DNA of 64,000 nt from Carex sylvatica (GCA_964058845.1 CAXKVR010000076.1:310001-374000), one strand, 5' to 3'. Counted from the first letter of the stretch, positions 1-11,112 are shown. Numbers and translations are program-made. Notes: a model not told the origin generated them from the sequence alone.

Positions 1-157
1 GTAAAAAAAATTCAAAAAATGTAAAATTTTTTCGCCAAACACATCTTAATATATAGATCGCATCTAACGGTTCGGATTGACTGTTTTGACTTTGAAAACA
101 AAGATAAAAGATATGAAAGATAGGGTGCACAAAAATTTGGGTGCATTTGAACCCTCC
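1..157. mobile_element. Hairpin MITE, right half only (window edge)
   Basis: Right arm of the ~405 bp element seen complete at 17392-17796. It ends in the inverted terminus whose complement reads GGAGGGTTCAAATGCACCC. The left arm lies outside the window. Confidence 0.75.
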
Positions 158-543
158 GACCTGAAAAATGTACATCCGGGTTAATTGTTACAATGTTTCT
201 AATAAATTAAATTATATTATATTTTATCTAGTTTCAAAGAAATATATTCAATATTTCTAATATTTCAATAAAAAAAATATTTTGTAACGAAAAAAAAGTT
301 ATTTTTTAATCCACTTTTTTTTTAAATATTAGAAATTTTGAATATATTTAGTTGAAAATAGTTGGAATATAATATAATATGATTTATTGTAAAGACTATA
401 ACAAATAATCTGAATCAATATTTTTCAGATTGGATTTTTTGCGGCTGTAAGAAAAATTAATATATTTCTTTATGTGTTATTGTAAAAAAATAAAAGTGCG
501 TGAATTTTGAGTTATTGATCCCGGTTCAAAAGTCACTTGTAGG

Positions 544-1191
544 CTATGTTACACGGATACGCCATATTAGATCCCGTACCAGTATCCGATACGTATCGGA
601 TACCGATACGCGTCCGATACGGCCACGATACGTATCCGATACGCCAGCTGGCGTATCAGATGACGTGGCGTATCTCTAACATTTCAGATACGGTCGCGAT
701 ACGCGTTGAATCGTATCTGATACGGATGTTTCAGCGAGATACGGCGGGATACGGGCGGATGAACCGTGCCCGCACCCGTGAGCCGCGACTGTGAGCCGAC
801 TTGAGCTGCTCCGCACCTGTGGACCGCGTATACACCAGCTTAAATATGTTTTTTTTCGGCCAGAGCCTTGGTTCGAACTTGGGAAGGCCCAGTCCCAGCC
901 AAAAGCTTTATCCACTCCGCAAGATTTTGTTTGTGTTTAATTACATTAACTTTGTTATTTAATATCAACTCTTATATTAAGTCTTTAGTTTTTTATACCT
1001 TGATTAAGTTTTTTAATATATTCATCTTTTTAATTATATTTTTTTTTGATTATTTAAATGTAATATACAAATTAATAAAAAATAATATATATATAATAAA
1101 CGTATCGTATCATAGATTTTTACAAATTGCCGTATCACCGTATCCGTATCGTATCCGATACGATACCCGTATCCGTATCCATGCAACATAG
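544..1191. mobile_element. hAT-like non-autonomous transposon, 648 bp
   Basis: Inverted termini CTATGTTACACGGATACG (left) and CTATGTTGCATGGATACG (right, opposite strand) are flanked by the 8 bp direct repeat CTTGTAGG at 536-543 and 1192-1199. An empty-site paralogue lies at 17373-17385. Dense GATACG/CGTATC hexamers fill the first ~200 bp and last ~90 bp, as subterminal transposase-binding repeats do. The 8 bp duplication fits hAT elements, but the termini are not the common hAT CAGGG type, so the superfamily is tentative. No transposase. Confidence 0.75.
855..925 (-). other. tRNA-like pol III promoter module inside the hAT-like element
   Basis: On the minus strand, an A-box-like TTGCGGAGTGG (912-922) is followed about 33 nt later by a B-box-like GTTCGAACC (870-878), which is tRNA spacing. 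No full cloverleaf could be folded by eye and no T-run terminator follows, so this is not called a tRNA gene. It may be a relic SINE head captured by the element. Copies occur in the other units. Confidence 0.35.
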
Positions 1192-1895
1192 CTTGTAGGT
1201 AATACAGAAAATATTATAATCCTTCTAGTACATTTAATTTATAAAAAAAATGTATCTATTTTGAGAATTCTTTTTGAATAACAATCATTAAATAATTTAA
1301 AGTTTTTATTTTTTTTTCAAAAATAGATACAACTTTTTATAAATTAAATGTATTAGAAGGATCACAGTATTTTCTGTATTACCTAGAAGTGACTTTTGAA
1401 CTGGGATCAATAACTCAGAATTCAAGCATTTTTATTTTTTTTCAATAACATATAAAGAAATATATTAATTTTTCTTATAGCTGCGAAAAATTCGGTTTGA
1501 AAAATGTCGAACCAGGTTATTTGTTATAGTCTTTCTAATAAATCAAATTATATTTATTTTATCTCTTTTCAAAGAAATATATTCAACATTTCTAATATTT
1601 CAATACAAAAAATAAATAAATAATTGAAAATTTTCTGTTTTGCTTAAAAAAAAAAAACCCAAAGCCGTTGAATTTTTTCACGGTTTTGAATTGAAATTCA
1701 AAGCCATGGAAAAATTTCACAGCTTGGCCATTTTTATAACTTTTTCAAAATCTTGGTTATTATTATTAAAATATTTTATTAATTGGGTAATTTTGAAAAT
1801 GTCGGTGTGCTTGTCAGGGTTGAAAATCATATTTGTAATCATAATTAGGTAACGAAGTTCAAAAGTTAATTTTTTCACATGAAATTTCTTTACAG

Positions 1896-1969
1896 ATTAG
1901 ATAACACAAATCCTTTGCAACTGGTCAATCCACCTGGTACAATAAATGAGGAGCAAGGGTAATTGATAG
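1896..1969 (+). other. Exon-like fragment (exon 2), copy beside gene A
   Basis: Follows a good splice acceptor (TTTCTTTACAG, ending 1895) and ends at a potential donor (ATAG/GTTTGC). It is paralogous to 14391-14473. The matching exon 1 would be in the preceding unit, outside the window. The encoded product is not recognised. Confidence 0.4.
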
Positions 1970-2305
1970 GTTTGCTATTGTCAGTTTGTATTGGTATATA
2001 CGGGATCCAGTAAATAAACATGAAATTCTAACCAAATAATAAACTAAGCTTTCATTCAAAAAAATAATAAACTAAGCTACTGTGATCTCCTCAATCCAGA
2101 GGCAATGACAGTTAGTAATTGTCAGATATTTATGGCTTATTGAAACATTTATCCTTTCATGCGAACATGCCCAAGAGGCAGGGCTTTATTATTGACAATA
2201 TATAAGATATTACACACTAAATTTGAATTTTAACCAATTCATTACATATCATTTTATGACAAATGCTTAGCAGACTGATATCTTGATGATTGATTAGTTG
2301 CTAAT

Positions 2306-2959
2306 TCAGAACTGAGTTTGGAGCCAGTCAACAATCTTCTTATCAAGTTGGAATGCCTTGGATAGCACATCATCTGAAATAGGCGGGTTTGACCCAAAAA
2401 CTGCCTTTGCGACAGTGATCAAGCCTGGGTTTTGGCTACTCAGACCTGCAAATGCAACAGCAGGGACAGCTCCAATATTGAACTGGAAGTGGATGAGTCC
2501 CTCAGGAAAAACAAACACGTCACCCTTGTACAACACCTTGGAAAAGAGCTTGAACTCCGGGGCTGAAGTCACAAAACCGACATAGAGAGTGCCCTCAATA
2601 ACAGTGAGCACTTCAGTTGCTCTGGGGTGGGTGTGTGGTGGGTTGAGGCCACCGTTGGGTGCATAGTCGAGACGGGCAATGGAAATTCCCAGGGTATTGA
2701 GTCCGGCAATTTTTTGGACGTTGACTAGGGTGACGTTTGACCCGGGATTCTGACTTGTGTCGCCGGCCTTGTCGAGGCCTGAGAAGAAGAAGTCTTCTGG
2801 TTGCACATCAGCTGGGTTCTTGCAAACTAAACCGTTCACAAATACTGTAGAGCAATTGTCAGCGACACAGAAATCTTGAAGTGGACTGGGGTCAGAAGCA
2901 AATGCTTGAGATGAGACCAAGGCAAGCAAAGTGAAGAGAAAAAATGTACTGGAAGCCAT
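2306..2959 (-). CDS. Germin-like protein A (cupin, secreted), unit 1
   Basis: Intronless 217 aa germin-like protein. An N-terminal signal peptide (residues 1-21, ending in AFA) is followed by the germin N-terminal cysteine pair (Cys31, Cys46), an N-glycosylation site NVT (about 75), cupin box 1 [15 protein letters not shown] with metal ligands His109, His111 and Glu116, and box 2 with His157. Length and layout are typical of germin-like proteins, which form secreted Mn-binding oligomers in the apoplast; some have superoxide dismutase activity, none of which is proven here. The start is the ATG at 2959, matching gene B; the in-frame codon nine bases upstream is TTG. An extra Cys36 is absent from gene B. 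An AATAAA on the coding strand lies at 2185-2190. Confidence 0.95.
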   Translation of the reverse strand: MASSTFFLFTLLALVSSQAFASDPSPLQDFCVADNCSTVFVNGLVCKNPADVQPEDFFFSGLDKAGDTSQNPGSNVTLVNVQKIAGLNTLGISIARLDYAPNGGLNPPHTHPRATEVLTVIEGTLYVGFVTSAPEFKLFSKVLYKGDVFVFPEGLIHFQFNIGAVPAVAFAGLSSQNPGLITVAKAVFGSNPPISDDVLSKAFQLDKKIVDWLQTQF

Positions 2960-3049
2960 TTCTTTCAAGTATCTAAACTTGTGTTAGCTTGTGGTTTATG
3001 TAGGCAAATTACAAATTGGTATTTGGTTATACAATGACCAATGCCTGTA

Positions 3050-3232
3050 TAGGTATTTATAGTAGTGTGTGCTTGAAGATTTCCTCGCGATTTGGAAATA
3101 AAATAAATGAAGCTTTTGGCTAATTTGTCCAGGTTAATTTGAAATGTTCTCTGTGAATTGGTCAAAGGCTCAAGTTTTTTGTTAGTATACTTTGGCCTAT
3201 TAAATCATGAATGGGAGATGATGGGGTCAATT
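3050..3232 (-). promoter_or_regulatory. Promoter of germin-like gene A, unit 1
   Basis: The coding strand carries a TATA box (CTATAAATA, 3054-3062) about 95 bp before the ATG, and two TTGACC W-box cores (3160-3165 and 3225-3230). The same three elements occur at matching spacing upstream of gene B. W-boxes bind WRKY factors, so stress induction is an inference. Confidence 0.6.
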
Positions 3233-3410
3233 AAAGATGTAGACAACTTCAATCTGAGGTGTATCCCTCTAATAAACAAAGTGTTTTCAAATATATGGTC
3301 CCGAATTTTCGAATGAATCAATAACCTATTTAATTTTTCTGGGACCTTATTTACCGTGTACAAGTCAAACATGTAAGACGTGGAAAAGTTGGTGCAGTAC
3401 GTGGAACTTG

Positions 3411-4246
3411 TCAATCGGCTAGCAGCAATATATACTATTCTCTTTGAAACATTTAAACCCTCTTTATTTATAGTTATATTATGAAGATAGTGTTCTGACT
3501 TCTGATACATTATATGCCGCACTAAACATATAAAAGTAAATATTTATATTTATATTTAATCTTAGAATTTACTTTCAATCTCGCTTCACTATTGGATTCG
3601 TTTCTTCGATCGCCGCTGTATTTTGACAACGATCGGATCTACTTACCGTCACGTTCTGATTGAGATGAAAACTCTACACTCCGAGCTCTGACATTACCAC
3701 ACTCTCGGCTCCAATCAGCTCCGCTCGGCACTAATCTCTACCCTCTCGCTCCACGACCGAATCCACTTCTTCAACCGCTATTGCGCTCCGACGACGACCG
3801 GATCTATTTACCATCGCACTTCGACCGAGATTGAACTCTACGCTCTGAGCTCTGACGATATCATACTTTCGTCTCTGCTCAGCTCCGGTTCCTCCCCTCT
3901 CTCATTCTCCTCTCCGTTTAAGAAGATAGTAGCGAGAGAGGGGAGATGTTGCGTCGGAAATGAGATCTAAAAGAAGTGAAAATAATAAAGTTGGATGAAA
4001 GTTGATAAAGAGATGGAGTGGAGATGAAGTGGAAGAGAAAAGAGGTGGCAGCTGACCTAATCGCCAGAAGTGGAAAAAAGATTTTTGATGTATTTCTAAA
4101 ACAAAATCAAGACTAGTATTGTTAACTTGATTGGGAGTTGTGATGTCGCATACTTTTAATACATTCAGATACATTGTAAATTTGTAATGCGATTGAGAGA
4201 AGGATGTTATACAATTTTAATATTTCTCGGTATATTATTATATCTT
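3411..4246. other. Intergenic spacer with imperfect tandem duplication
   Basis: No gene seen. About 3592-3898 is GC-richer and contains two imperfect copies of a ~165 bp segment; landmarks are CGGATCTACTTACCGTC then GAGCTCTGAC, repeated as CGGATCTATTTACCATC then GAGCTCTGAC. The rest is AT-rich. Equivalent sequence lies at 21050-21885 and 47032-47867. Confidence 0.6.
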
Positions 4247-4316
4247 GTTTTTTTTTTATAAAAGGCAATATAGTCCGTTTCATATGAGAAACTAAGGAGT
4301 TAATTTATAATAGTGT

Positions 4317-7300
4317 CTAATACGGAGATAGCCCTAGTTTAATTGTCCATGCAAACATCAAATTGGAGCAAAAAACATATGCTCTGTTCTTAACAATCCA
4401 CCAAAAAATTGATACTGAAAGATAACTGATCCATACAATGGATCGAAAAAAAATGTCACAGCTGTCTTCATCTTTAATGCGCTGGAGACCCAGCAGCTCC
4501 ATCTAGTGCTAGCATTCCTATCCCATCAGCTTGCAGTCCTATGCCATCTTGCAGGTACAATGGTGACTGGCTAGCATATGGATCCCACACACGAATTGGA
4601 ATAGCCTCGATGTCTATCGGCAACCATTCCTCGGCCACTTGTTTGATTTTCTTAGACAAAGATCCTGACCAATATTGAAAAAGGGAAATAATAAGTAAGC
4701 TAAGAGATCGAATTGACCTAATCGAGGTATCTTGAAATATGAGGGCATTCCTATGTTTCCATAAGTATGCATATGATATAAACTTTGGACTGGAAATTTT
4801 CCAGATGTGTCCCATCTCCAAGCTATTTTATCTACGTTATGAGTAAAACTAGAAGAGCTAATTAATGCTAACAATTGTTAACATTCCTTAAGTAAAACTC
4901 CACTTAAAATTCTAGTAAACTTCAATGCACTCCCTTGAGAATTGATAACAGCTGTGATAGTTAGATTAGGTGTAGAACAAATTTTATACAATTCCGGAAC
5001 AAGGGAAACTAAACTACAATTACCAACCCATATAGTATGCCAAAAAGATAGGGAAGAGTGGTTACTAGGTTCAAATGTAACACTAATTTTACCTATATTT
5101 TCTAATTTCATAATTTCTTTCCAAAAGGGAGACCAATTCAGTTGGTTGTTGTCTGAACCATACTTGGACTGTATAACTGTTTTCCATAATCCTTGATAAG
5201 AATTATCATAGAATTTCCACCACCACTTCGATCGGATCCATTCCAAAGAAATCTATTTCTAATTGAATTGATTTTTCTAAGTATAGTTTTTGGAGCCCTA
5301 TAAACCGATAATGTGTATAATGGAATAGCTGACAGTACGAAATTCAGAAGAGTAAGCCTACCTCTTATTGATAATAATTGACCTTTTCAATTTTGTAATA
5401 TATTCTCGACTTTATCTACGAGGAATTGCCATTCATCCATACTTAATTTTTGTTTATGTAAAGGTAATCCTAGGTATTTAAATACAAAGCTCCCTACTTT
5501 AAATTGGAAAGTTTATGCAAAAAGATTGCCATCTGTGTGTATATGATACAATTCAGTTTTCAGTAGGTTCATTGTGATTCCAGAAAGTGTCTCAAAACTT
5601 TTCATACCCCACCATGCTGATTCCACATTTTTATGATTAGCTTGTAAAAAAAAGATTGTGTCATCAGCATAATGACAATTGATTATTGACTTACCATCTA
5701 AACAATAGAGGCCTAATCCTATCAATTTATTGGCTTGTCTACCCTTATGGAATTTTTTGCACAATGTGTCAGCGGCCAAGATAAAGTGGAAAAGGGGACA
5801 AAGGATCCCCTTGCCGGACACCTCGTTGGCAGTAAAAATATTGTGTATATTCCTCATTAAAGTTAATACAAGACTGTGAACTATATAACTATATATCCAC
5901 TTTTCCCCAAATTCTCTACTAGTAAGTATTTCTAGAATATAATCCCAGTTAATCTTATCGTACGTTTTCTCGAAATCTACTTTTATAACTACCCCAGGGC
6001 TTTGTTGGATTTAGCATGAGTGCATTAATTCTTGACTAAGGACTACATTATCTAATATATATCTATTTTTTAAAAAGACAGATTGACTATGATCAATGAT
6101 TCTACTCATAACTTTGTCTAATCTAGAAGTAAGCATCTTAGATATAATTTTAAAACTACAGTTTACTAAGCTTATTAGCCTATACTTAGTGATTACTAAT
6201 GCATCCCTTTCCTTTGGGATTAAGCATATCGCAGATTTATTAATTTTATGAAGGTTCAATCTATGATGAAAGAAATGAGAACACAACACCATCAGATCAG
6301 ATTTGATAATCTCCCAAAATGTTTGATAGAATAGGAATGAAAATCCATCTGGGCCAGGAGCCCCCTGTGCCAAAGAATCAAAAATAGCATTTTTGATTTC
6401 TTGGTCAGTAATTTCCATTTCTAAAAAAAAAAATTCTAATGGAGTGATCCGGTCTTGCGCATCCCAAAATTGTGAGTCTAAATGTGCATATTTAACCCCT
6501 GGTTGACCTAAGAGATTTTTATAGAAATCTATTGCATGCTTTTTCATAGTTCCTACATTAGTGGTATGTATACCATCTATTTCTAAAGCATTAATTCTAT
6601 TTTTCCTACTTCTATTCGACGCAACTACATGAAAAAATTTAGTGTTCTGGTCTCCTGCCTCTAGCCACTTTTGTTTCGATCTATTTTTCCAATATATTTC
6701 CTCTTCTAAATAAATCTAGTCAAGTTGACTTTTAAGTGAAGCACAATTTAAGTATTCTTCTTCAGATAGGTCTTGTGTTTCCTACACTATATCCAATCTA
6801 TGAATTTCGCGAATTAACATTTGTTTCTGTTTCTTTTTTGCTCCATAATAGTTTCTAGCCCAGCCCCTTATTTTTTGTTTTAAATGTTTTAATTTGTTAG
6901 TCCAACTGAGCGCTACATTATCATAGTCTAATGTGTATTCATTCCACTATTTTATAATTAAATCCTTAAATCCCTCTTGATCAATCCATTTTGGCTCGAA
7001 CCTAAAATGACATGAGGGGAAAGCAGAAGCCTTACACATTTGGAATATTAACAGACAATGGCCCGAACTACTGCTATGTAAATCGATGATTTTGCTATCT
7101 GTATACGTGTTATCCCAAGTAAGAGAGGTAAAGATTCTATCCAATAAAGCAAATCGATTCCCACTGTGCCAAGTATATTTACGAGACGAAAGTTTATGTT
7201 CTACTAATGAATGTCTATTTATAAAATAATTAAAATCTGCACTAATACCTACATCAAAGTGTGCCATTTTAAGAGTTCTAATCACTGGTCCATATACAAT

Positions 7301-7564
7301 TGTTAGTTGCCATTGAGTGGAGTCAACTTTATTTTCTAGGATAACATCTAAGTAGAATTTATGTAAATGGTAGTGTAGTACCCTAAATTTATTACTATCA
7401 CAGCCAAAGAGTATTCCTCCCGAGCGTCCTATTGATGATACCCACTGCCATTCATCTATTTTATGCGATATAGCTCTTAAAAATCTCAATGAAAAATCTT
7501 CCTTTTTAGTTTCTTGAATGGCCACTATACCTATGTGTTGGTCTTTAACTAACTCATGCAACAC
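4317..7564 (-). pseudogene. LINE ORF2 remnant (endonuclease-reverse transcriptase), unit 1
   Basis: The endonuclease part (6947-7564) has IQETKK, SGGIL and TIVYGP, then a shortened middle and LLDRIF; the usual GGDFN stretch appears to have been lost in an internal deletion. The reverse transcriptase part (6011-6547) has GAPGPDG and SVFLKNRYILDNV. A downstream VDFEKTYDKINWD (about 5950-5995) follows a stop, and the catalytic YADD is at about 5672-5683. A C-terminal zf-RVT-like piece (WRWDTSGKFPVQSLY) is at about 4786-4830. Several stops and frame breaks. Confidence 0.85.
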
Positions 7565-7670
7565 TTATTTTTTCCTACTTGAATTCAATCCTCTACAATT
7601 CCAATTTAATAAATTCATCTATCAAACTTATCTCCACTAGTAACTATAATGGCAGTAGAATCTAAGATAT

Positions 7671-8948
7671 CTAATGTAAGTCGAAAAGGAGTGTGTTCTT
7701 GCTTACCGATTGTAAAATATTTGATACTACAGTTTCAAAGTTACTCCTATCCATTTGCTGTATTGCTTCTATAATAGGGATTCGATCAGATTGAGTATGG
7801 CCTAATTGTATTTTATATACATTAAAAAGATTACTAACTTCATCAGGTGTTAGTCTATTATAAGGGAAGCTAGCTAGTAAAGGATTACATGTAGAGCTGC
7901 TATATCCTATCTCTTTGTCTCTAACTCTCTTAACAGCCTTACTCATGGTAGAAGATGGGTCGGCCTTTGCCTGTACTCGCAAACTTTTGCGGGGAAATAC
8001 CATCTTAGGCGCCCTCTTCTTGCTAGACACCTTCCTGTCAGTGAATTCTCTCTTACGAGCAGCCCCCGAAATCATACGACAAGGTGTCATCTGAGCCTAT
8101 TCCATGCCCTCATTTGTATTGAGTAAATCCCCATCATCCAAATCAACTCCCTCGGCACCTGGCATCAGCTCTTCTTTTACAACCAGTTGCATCCCAAACT
8201 CAGTGCTGTTTGGATATGGTCGCCTCTTCAAGCAATTTTTGCAGGCATGCACACTTTCAGTTCGTTCATTTTCCACTTCAATATGGATATCAAAAACTTT
8301 GATCTTACCTGACGGTGTGAGTCGCTCAACATAGTGCACGAGAGGGAGTAATTTCTCATCACACACCCCCATTTTAGCTCAAATAAACCTCCAGTCATAC
8401 CTTGAGCCAGTACCTGGATCTAATTCCAGCAAATGCACTCCCATTGGGTTAAAAACCTTCTCCATTTCGAGCCATGACCACTGGAATTTCGAGAATCCAG
8501 TGATCCGAACCCATACCTGCTTGAGGTCCATCCCTTCATCAAAGTCGGCCTCCCATACCAAAATTGGGAACTCTACACCTGCTAAAATCAGGAATCCTCG
8601 AGATGACATGGAATCCAGTCACGCTTTTGTAAGAGCTTGAATGAGATACTGATACTCCGCATAGACTGTTGCGATCCATCGATGGCCATCCCTTTTGAAC
8701 CGATTCTGCAAGAGTCTCTCCACCCAGTCAGGACCCCATCCCACAATGTCGTCAAGGATGAAACTCTGGTGGAACTGTTTCTCCATTAATTTCGACTCCG
8801 CCGATGGTGTCAGTGTCACGATCGGAGTACACAACTGAGCCATCACGAGAGATCTAGGTTTAGGTCTGTTCTTGAAACTTTCTCTTCTCACTGCAAGGAT
8901 GTTCGGATCACGAGGTGGTTTTAGAGGTGGTGTTGGCGGGAAGATCAA
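7671..8948 (-). pseudogene. LINE ORF1 remnant, unit 1
   Basis: Four in-order fragments separated by stop codons. The first two resemble the DUF4283-type N-terminal domain of plant LINE ORF1 proteins (ALTKA...GVEFPILVWEADFD...LKQVWVRITG). The third has a CKNC pair like half of a zinc knuckle, and the last is a basic linker. A TGA at 8619-8621 splits the domain; unit 3 has TGG there. The DUF4283 call is from residue pattern only. Confidence 0.7.
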
Positions 8949-8952
8949 TGTA

Positions 8953-9070
8953 GTCTCTGTGCAACCACGCGCTTTATGTACGAATTTGTTTAAACTATAT
9001 CATATTATTAGTCTCTGTGCAACCATGCGTGTGTATTTACAGATAATTCGTTTACTATATCATATTATTA
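8953..9070. repeat. ~58 bp tandem repeat x2 at LINE 5' end
   Basis: Two imperfect copies, each beginning GTCTCTGTGCAACCA and ending CTATATCATATTATTA. They may be LINE 5' UTR repeats or host sequence. They recur at 26592-26709 and 52574-52691. Confidence 0.65.
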
Positions 9071-10019
9071 TAATCTTATTTTAAACTATCTGATTATGTG
9101 TGAACTAGAGTTGGCAACGAATTGACTAATCACGAGTTGGATTCAATTCAAAATCAGCTTGCCACATTTACCGATTGAGTTGAGTAAGTTGAGATTAAGG
9201 ACCCAAGTTAAAATTTTAGTTCAAGATCATCACGAGCCAATTCAAAGATGAACCGAACTGACTCATTAGCTCGATCGATTTTTTTGGCCACAATCATACC
9301 AATTTTTTTTTAAAAAAAACCCATCAAATAAAATATAATCTGTATCATAAATTCATTTTTCATAGTTTGAACAGTATTCTTAATTCAAATGCAACTAAAC
9401 AAATTAACTAATAAAAAAAATATCTATAGTGCAACTAAGCAAATCAATTATTATAAATTAAGCATGTAACTAAATTTTGTATATATCAAACTATCAAAGT
9501 TTCAAATTCATATAAACATAGTTCACAAAATAAATTGATCATGCATATCAAATTATAAAAGAACACGTGTATCATAAATTTGGACAGATTGGTCTGAATT
9601 TTGATCCAATGGTTCGCATTCATACTCAAACGGTGAGAGTCAGTCCAGAGTTAACGCAGATGATCCGGACTTGACTTCCCAATCACCTTTAGTCCCCTGA
9701 TTTTGAATCTTCTGAGATATCTCAAGCTTTGAGTGTTCTTTAGAAAATCAAAACCGTTAAAATACATTATGCACGAATCTTAAAGTAAAAATATTACTAA
9801 CCCCTCTAATAAGAATGGAATCCAGTGCTCTTCAAATTCCTACTCTCCCCTACTATTCTCTCTCTCTCTCCCACGTGTTCTTCTTTCTCTCTTTTCTTCT
9901 CTTTGAAGAAAGAGATAGAGAGAAGAGGAATAGCAAGAGGCTACTTTATAAAAGATAATCAGCAGATATAGATCCCATGCAATATCCCCGAATAGACACC
10001 AAAGTTGAGATATCTCAGA
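9071..10019. other. AT-rich spacer, no gene seen
   Basis: No coding signal. 9100-9290 holds degenerate GAGTTGG/CGAGTT-type repeats, and 9300-9560 is AT-rich. 9580-9670 is one copy of a recurring motif ending GTTAACGCAGATGATCCGGAC (see 10650 and 16808). 9850-9940 is a CT-rich/GA-rich stretch with weak hairpin potential. Equivalent sequence: 26710-27658 and 52692-53640. Confidence 0.5.
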
Positions 10020-10224
10020 GTGTATTTGGATGAAGACTTGGGTTAGTGAGAATAGTGAGCTAACTCAACTTTTAGTTGAGTTAGTAGAATAGCATGCTAA
10101 CTCACAAAAGACAAACAAAGAATAGTCCATTTTGGCTAACCCAAACACATCCAAACGTAAAATAGTAATTTGGAATAGTAGCTAACCCGGGTTAGCACTA
10201 TTCTTTGCCTCATCCAAATGCACC
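10020..10224. mobile_element. MITE, 205 bp, unit 1
   Basis: Inverted ends GTGTATTTGGATGA (left) and GGTGCATTTGGATGA (right, opposite strand) flanked by the direct repeat CTCAGA (10014-10019 and 10225-10230). The interior holds inverted AACTCAACTTTTAGTTGAGTT and TAACCCGGGTTA stems. No coding capacity. The superfamily is not assigned. Confidence 0.75.
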
Positions 10225-10695
10225 CTCAGAGAATAGACACTCCAGCCCCCCACACCTCCGAATTCACATCCTCTCTAATACCTGATAAGGGAATTTTTTT
10301 TCAATTAGTAGATCTGAACTATTCTTTTTAACTTGGCACGAATCTCAAAGTCCAAAAATACTACCTCTATTGCGGCACAAGTACCAAACCGGTTGAAATT
10401 CAAACCGTAAAGTGAGGGTGATTCTCTGCAATATCAGAGAGGATACGGATTCCCACACCCCCCTCTTTCCTCCCGTTCCGACCGAATTCTTATCGTCTGC
10501 ATTAGCTCAAAACTTGAGTTAATGAAGAATGAAATCAAGCAGTTCGATCCGCTTTGGCACAACTATTAAAGAGCACCGTGCATTCCACCTCTGCACGGAT
10601 TTATCCAGATCCTGATTGAACGGCCGAGATGAATTAAATCAAATTCTAAGTTAATGCAGAGGATACGAATTCCGACTGACACCCCGCGCGACATG
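10225..10695. other. Spacer left of the Mutator-like element, no gene seen
   Basis: No coding signal. It contains GAGGATACGGATTCCCACACC at about 10438 and GTTAATGCAGAGGATACGAA at 10650, two forms of the motif also found at 9650 and 16808. It may be debris of related transposon ends. Equivalent sequence: 27864-28334 and 53846-54316. Confidence 0.45.
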
Positions 10696-10862
10696 AATCC
10701 ATATCCTCCCAGGTACCGTATGAGGGAATCTTTTACAATTACTAAATCTCACCCATTCAAACTAGCCAACGGTTGAGATTAATAAATTAAAATATCATGT
10801 GTCCCTCACGTGCCAAAAAAGAATCACCATCTCCAGTCTCCATCCCTTCTTTCTGACTCCAA
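10696..10862. repeat. Left terminal inverted repeat of the Mutator-like element
   Basis: Pairs with 13748-13915 on the opposite strand through landmarks GGTACCGTAT, GATTAGTT-like core CAACGGTTGAGATT and CTCCAGTCTCCAT. A few mismatches and a small indel near 10805-10820. Confidence 0.8.
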
Positions 10863-11112
10863 GCAATTCGTGAATTAGGAATTGACTTCCACTTTCCTGC
10901 CTATTTACACCTAGATTCTTTTTCTCCTCCACCATAACCTCTCCATCAAGCCATCTCCGCCCACATTCGTGAATCCGTCAAAGCCACAATGTCACCTGAG
11001 TTCGTCACTAAGGCCAAGATAGTCCTAACATCTCCACTGTCCTCATCCAATTTCTTATGTGTTCTTAAGCATGACAGCTAATAGTGGATCATAGTGGATT
11101 TCTTGATTAGAT

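Larger units (their letters stand above)
158..1620. repeat. Foldback (long inverted repeat), interrupted by hAT-like element
   Basis: Two AT-rich inverted arms: the left arm runs about 318-543 and resumes at 1192-1270; the right arm runs about 1310-1610. The loop is about 1270-1310. The arms pair through landmarks such as GTTATTGATCCCGGTTCAA (left) and its near complement at about 1400. Positions 165-290 are an extra direct copy of the outer right arm and also pair with 318-425. No open reading frame of interest. It is probably a non-autonomous foldback transposon and a possible source of double-stranded RNA. Confidence 0.7.
1856..3410. repeat. Germin-like segment A (paralogous block)
   Basis: Block similar to 14340-15835 in both gene flanks: 3' flank from the exon-like acceptor, the gene, and ~450 bp of promoter. 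Block B lacks ~45 bp of upstream sequence present here around 3340-3385. It marks the older A/B duplication inside the unit. Confidence 0.75.
4247..9061 (-). mobile_element. L1-type LINE, decayed, unit 1
   Basis: Non-LTR retrotransposon running right to left, about 4.8 kb. Order on the minus strand: ORF1, endonuclease, reverse transcriptase, C-terminal zinc-finger region, then an oligo-A tail (T-run at 4248-4257). Possible target duplications are 4232-4246 and 9062-9077, identical except for one extra A, but the right copy overlaps a ~58 bp tandem repeat (8953-9070), so the 5' boundary is uncertain. Many stops and deletions make it inactive. Confidence 0.85.

Noticed and set aside
546..794. 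82-codon frame over the GATACG repeats
   Set aside because: Encoded by subterminal transposon repeats; the protein is repeat-derived and not gene-like.
868..1191. 107-codon frame in the hAT-like element as a possible transposase
   Set aside because: No transposase motif; low-complexity Ile/Asn/Phe sequence.
2358..2585. Plus-strand frames opposite the germin-like genes
   Set aside because: Antisense shadows of conserved cupin coding sequence.
4232..9077. Secure LINE target site duplication
   Set aside because: The match (one indel) is AT-rich and its right copy overlaps a 58 bp tandem repeat, so it is reported only as possible.
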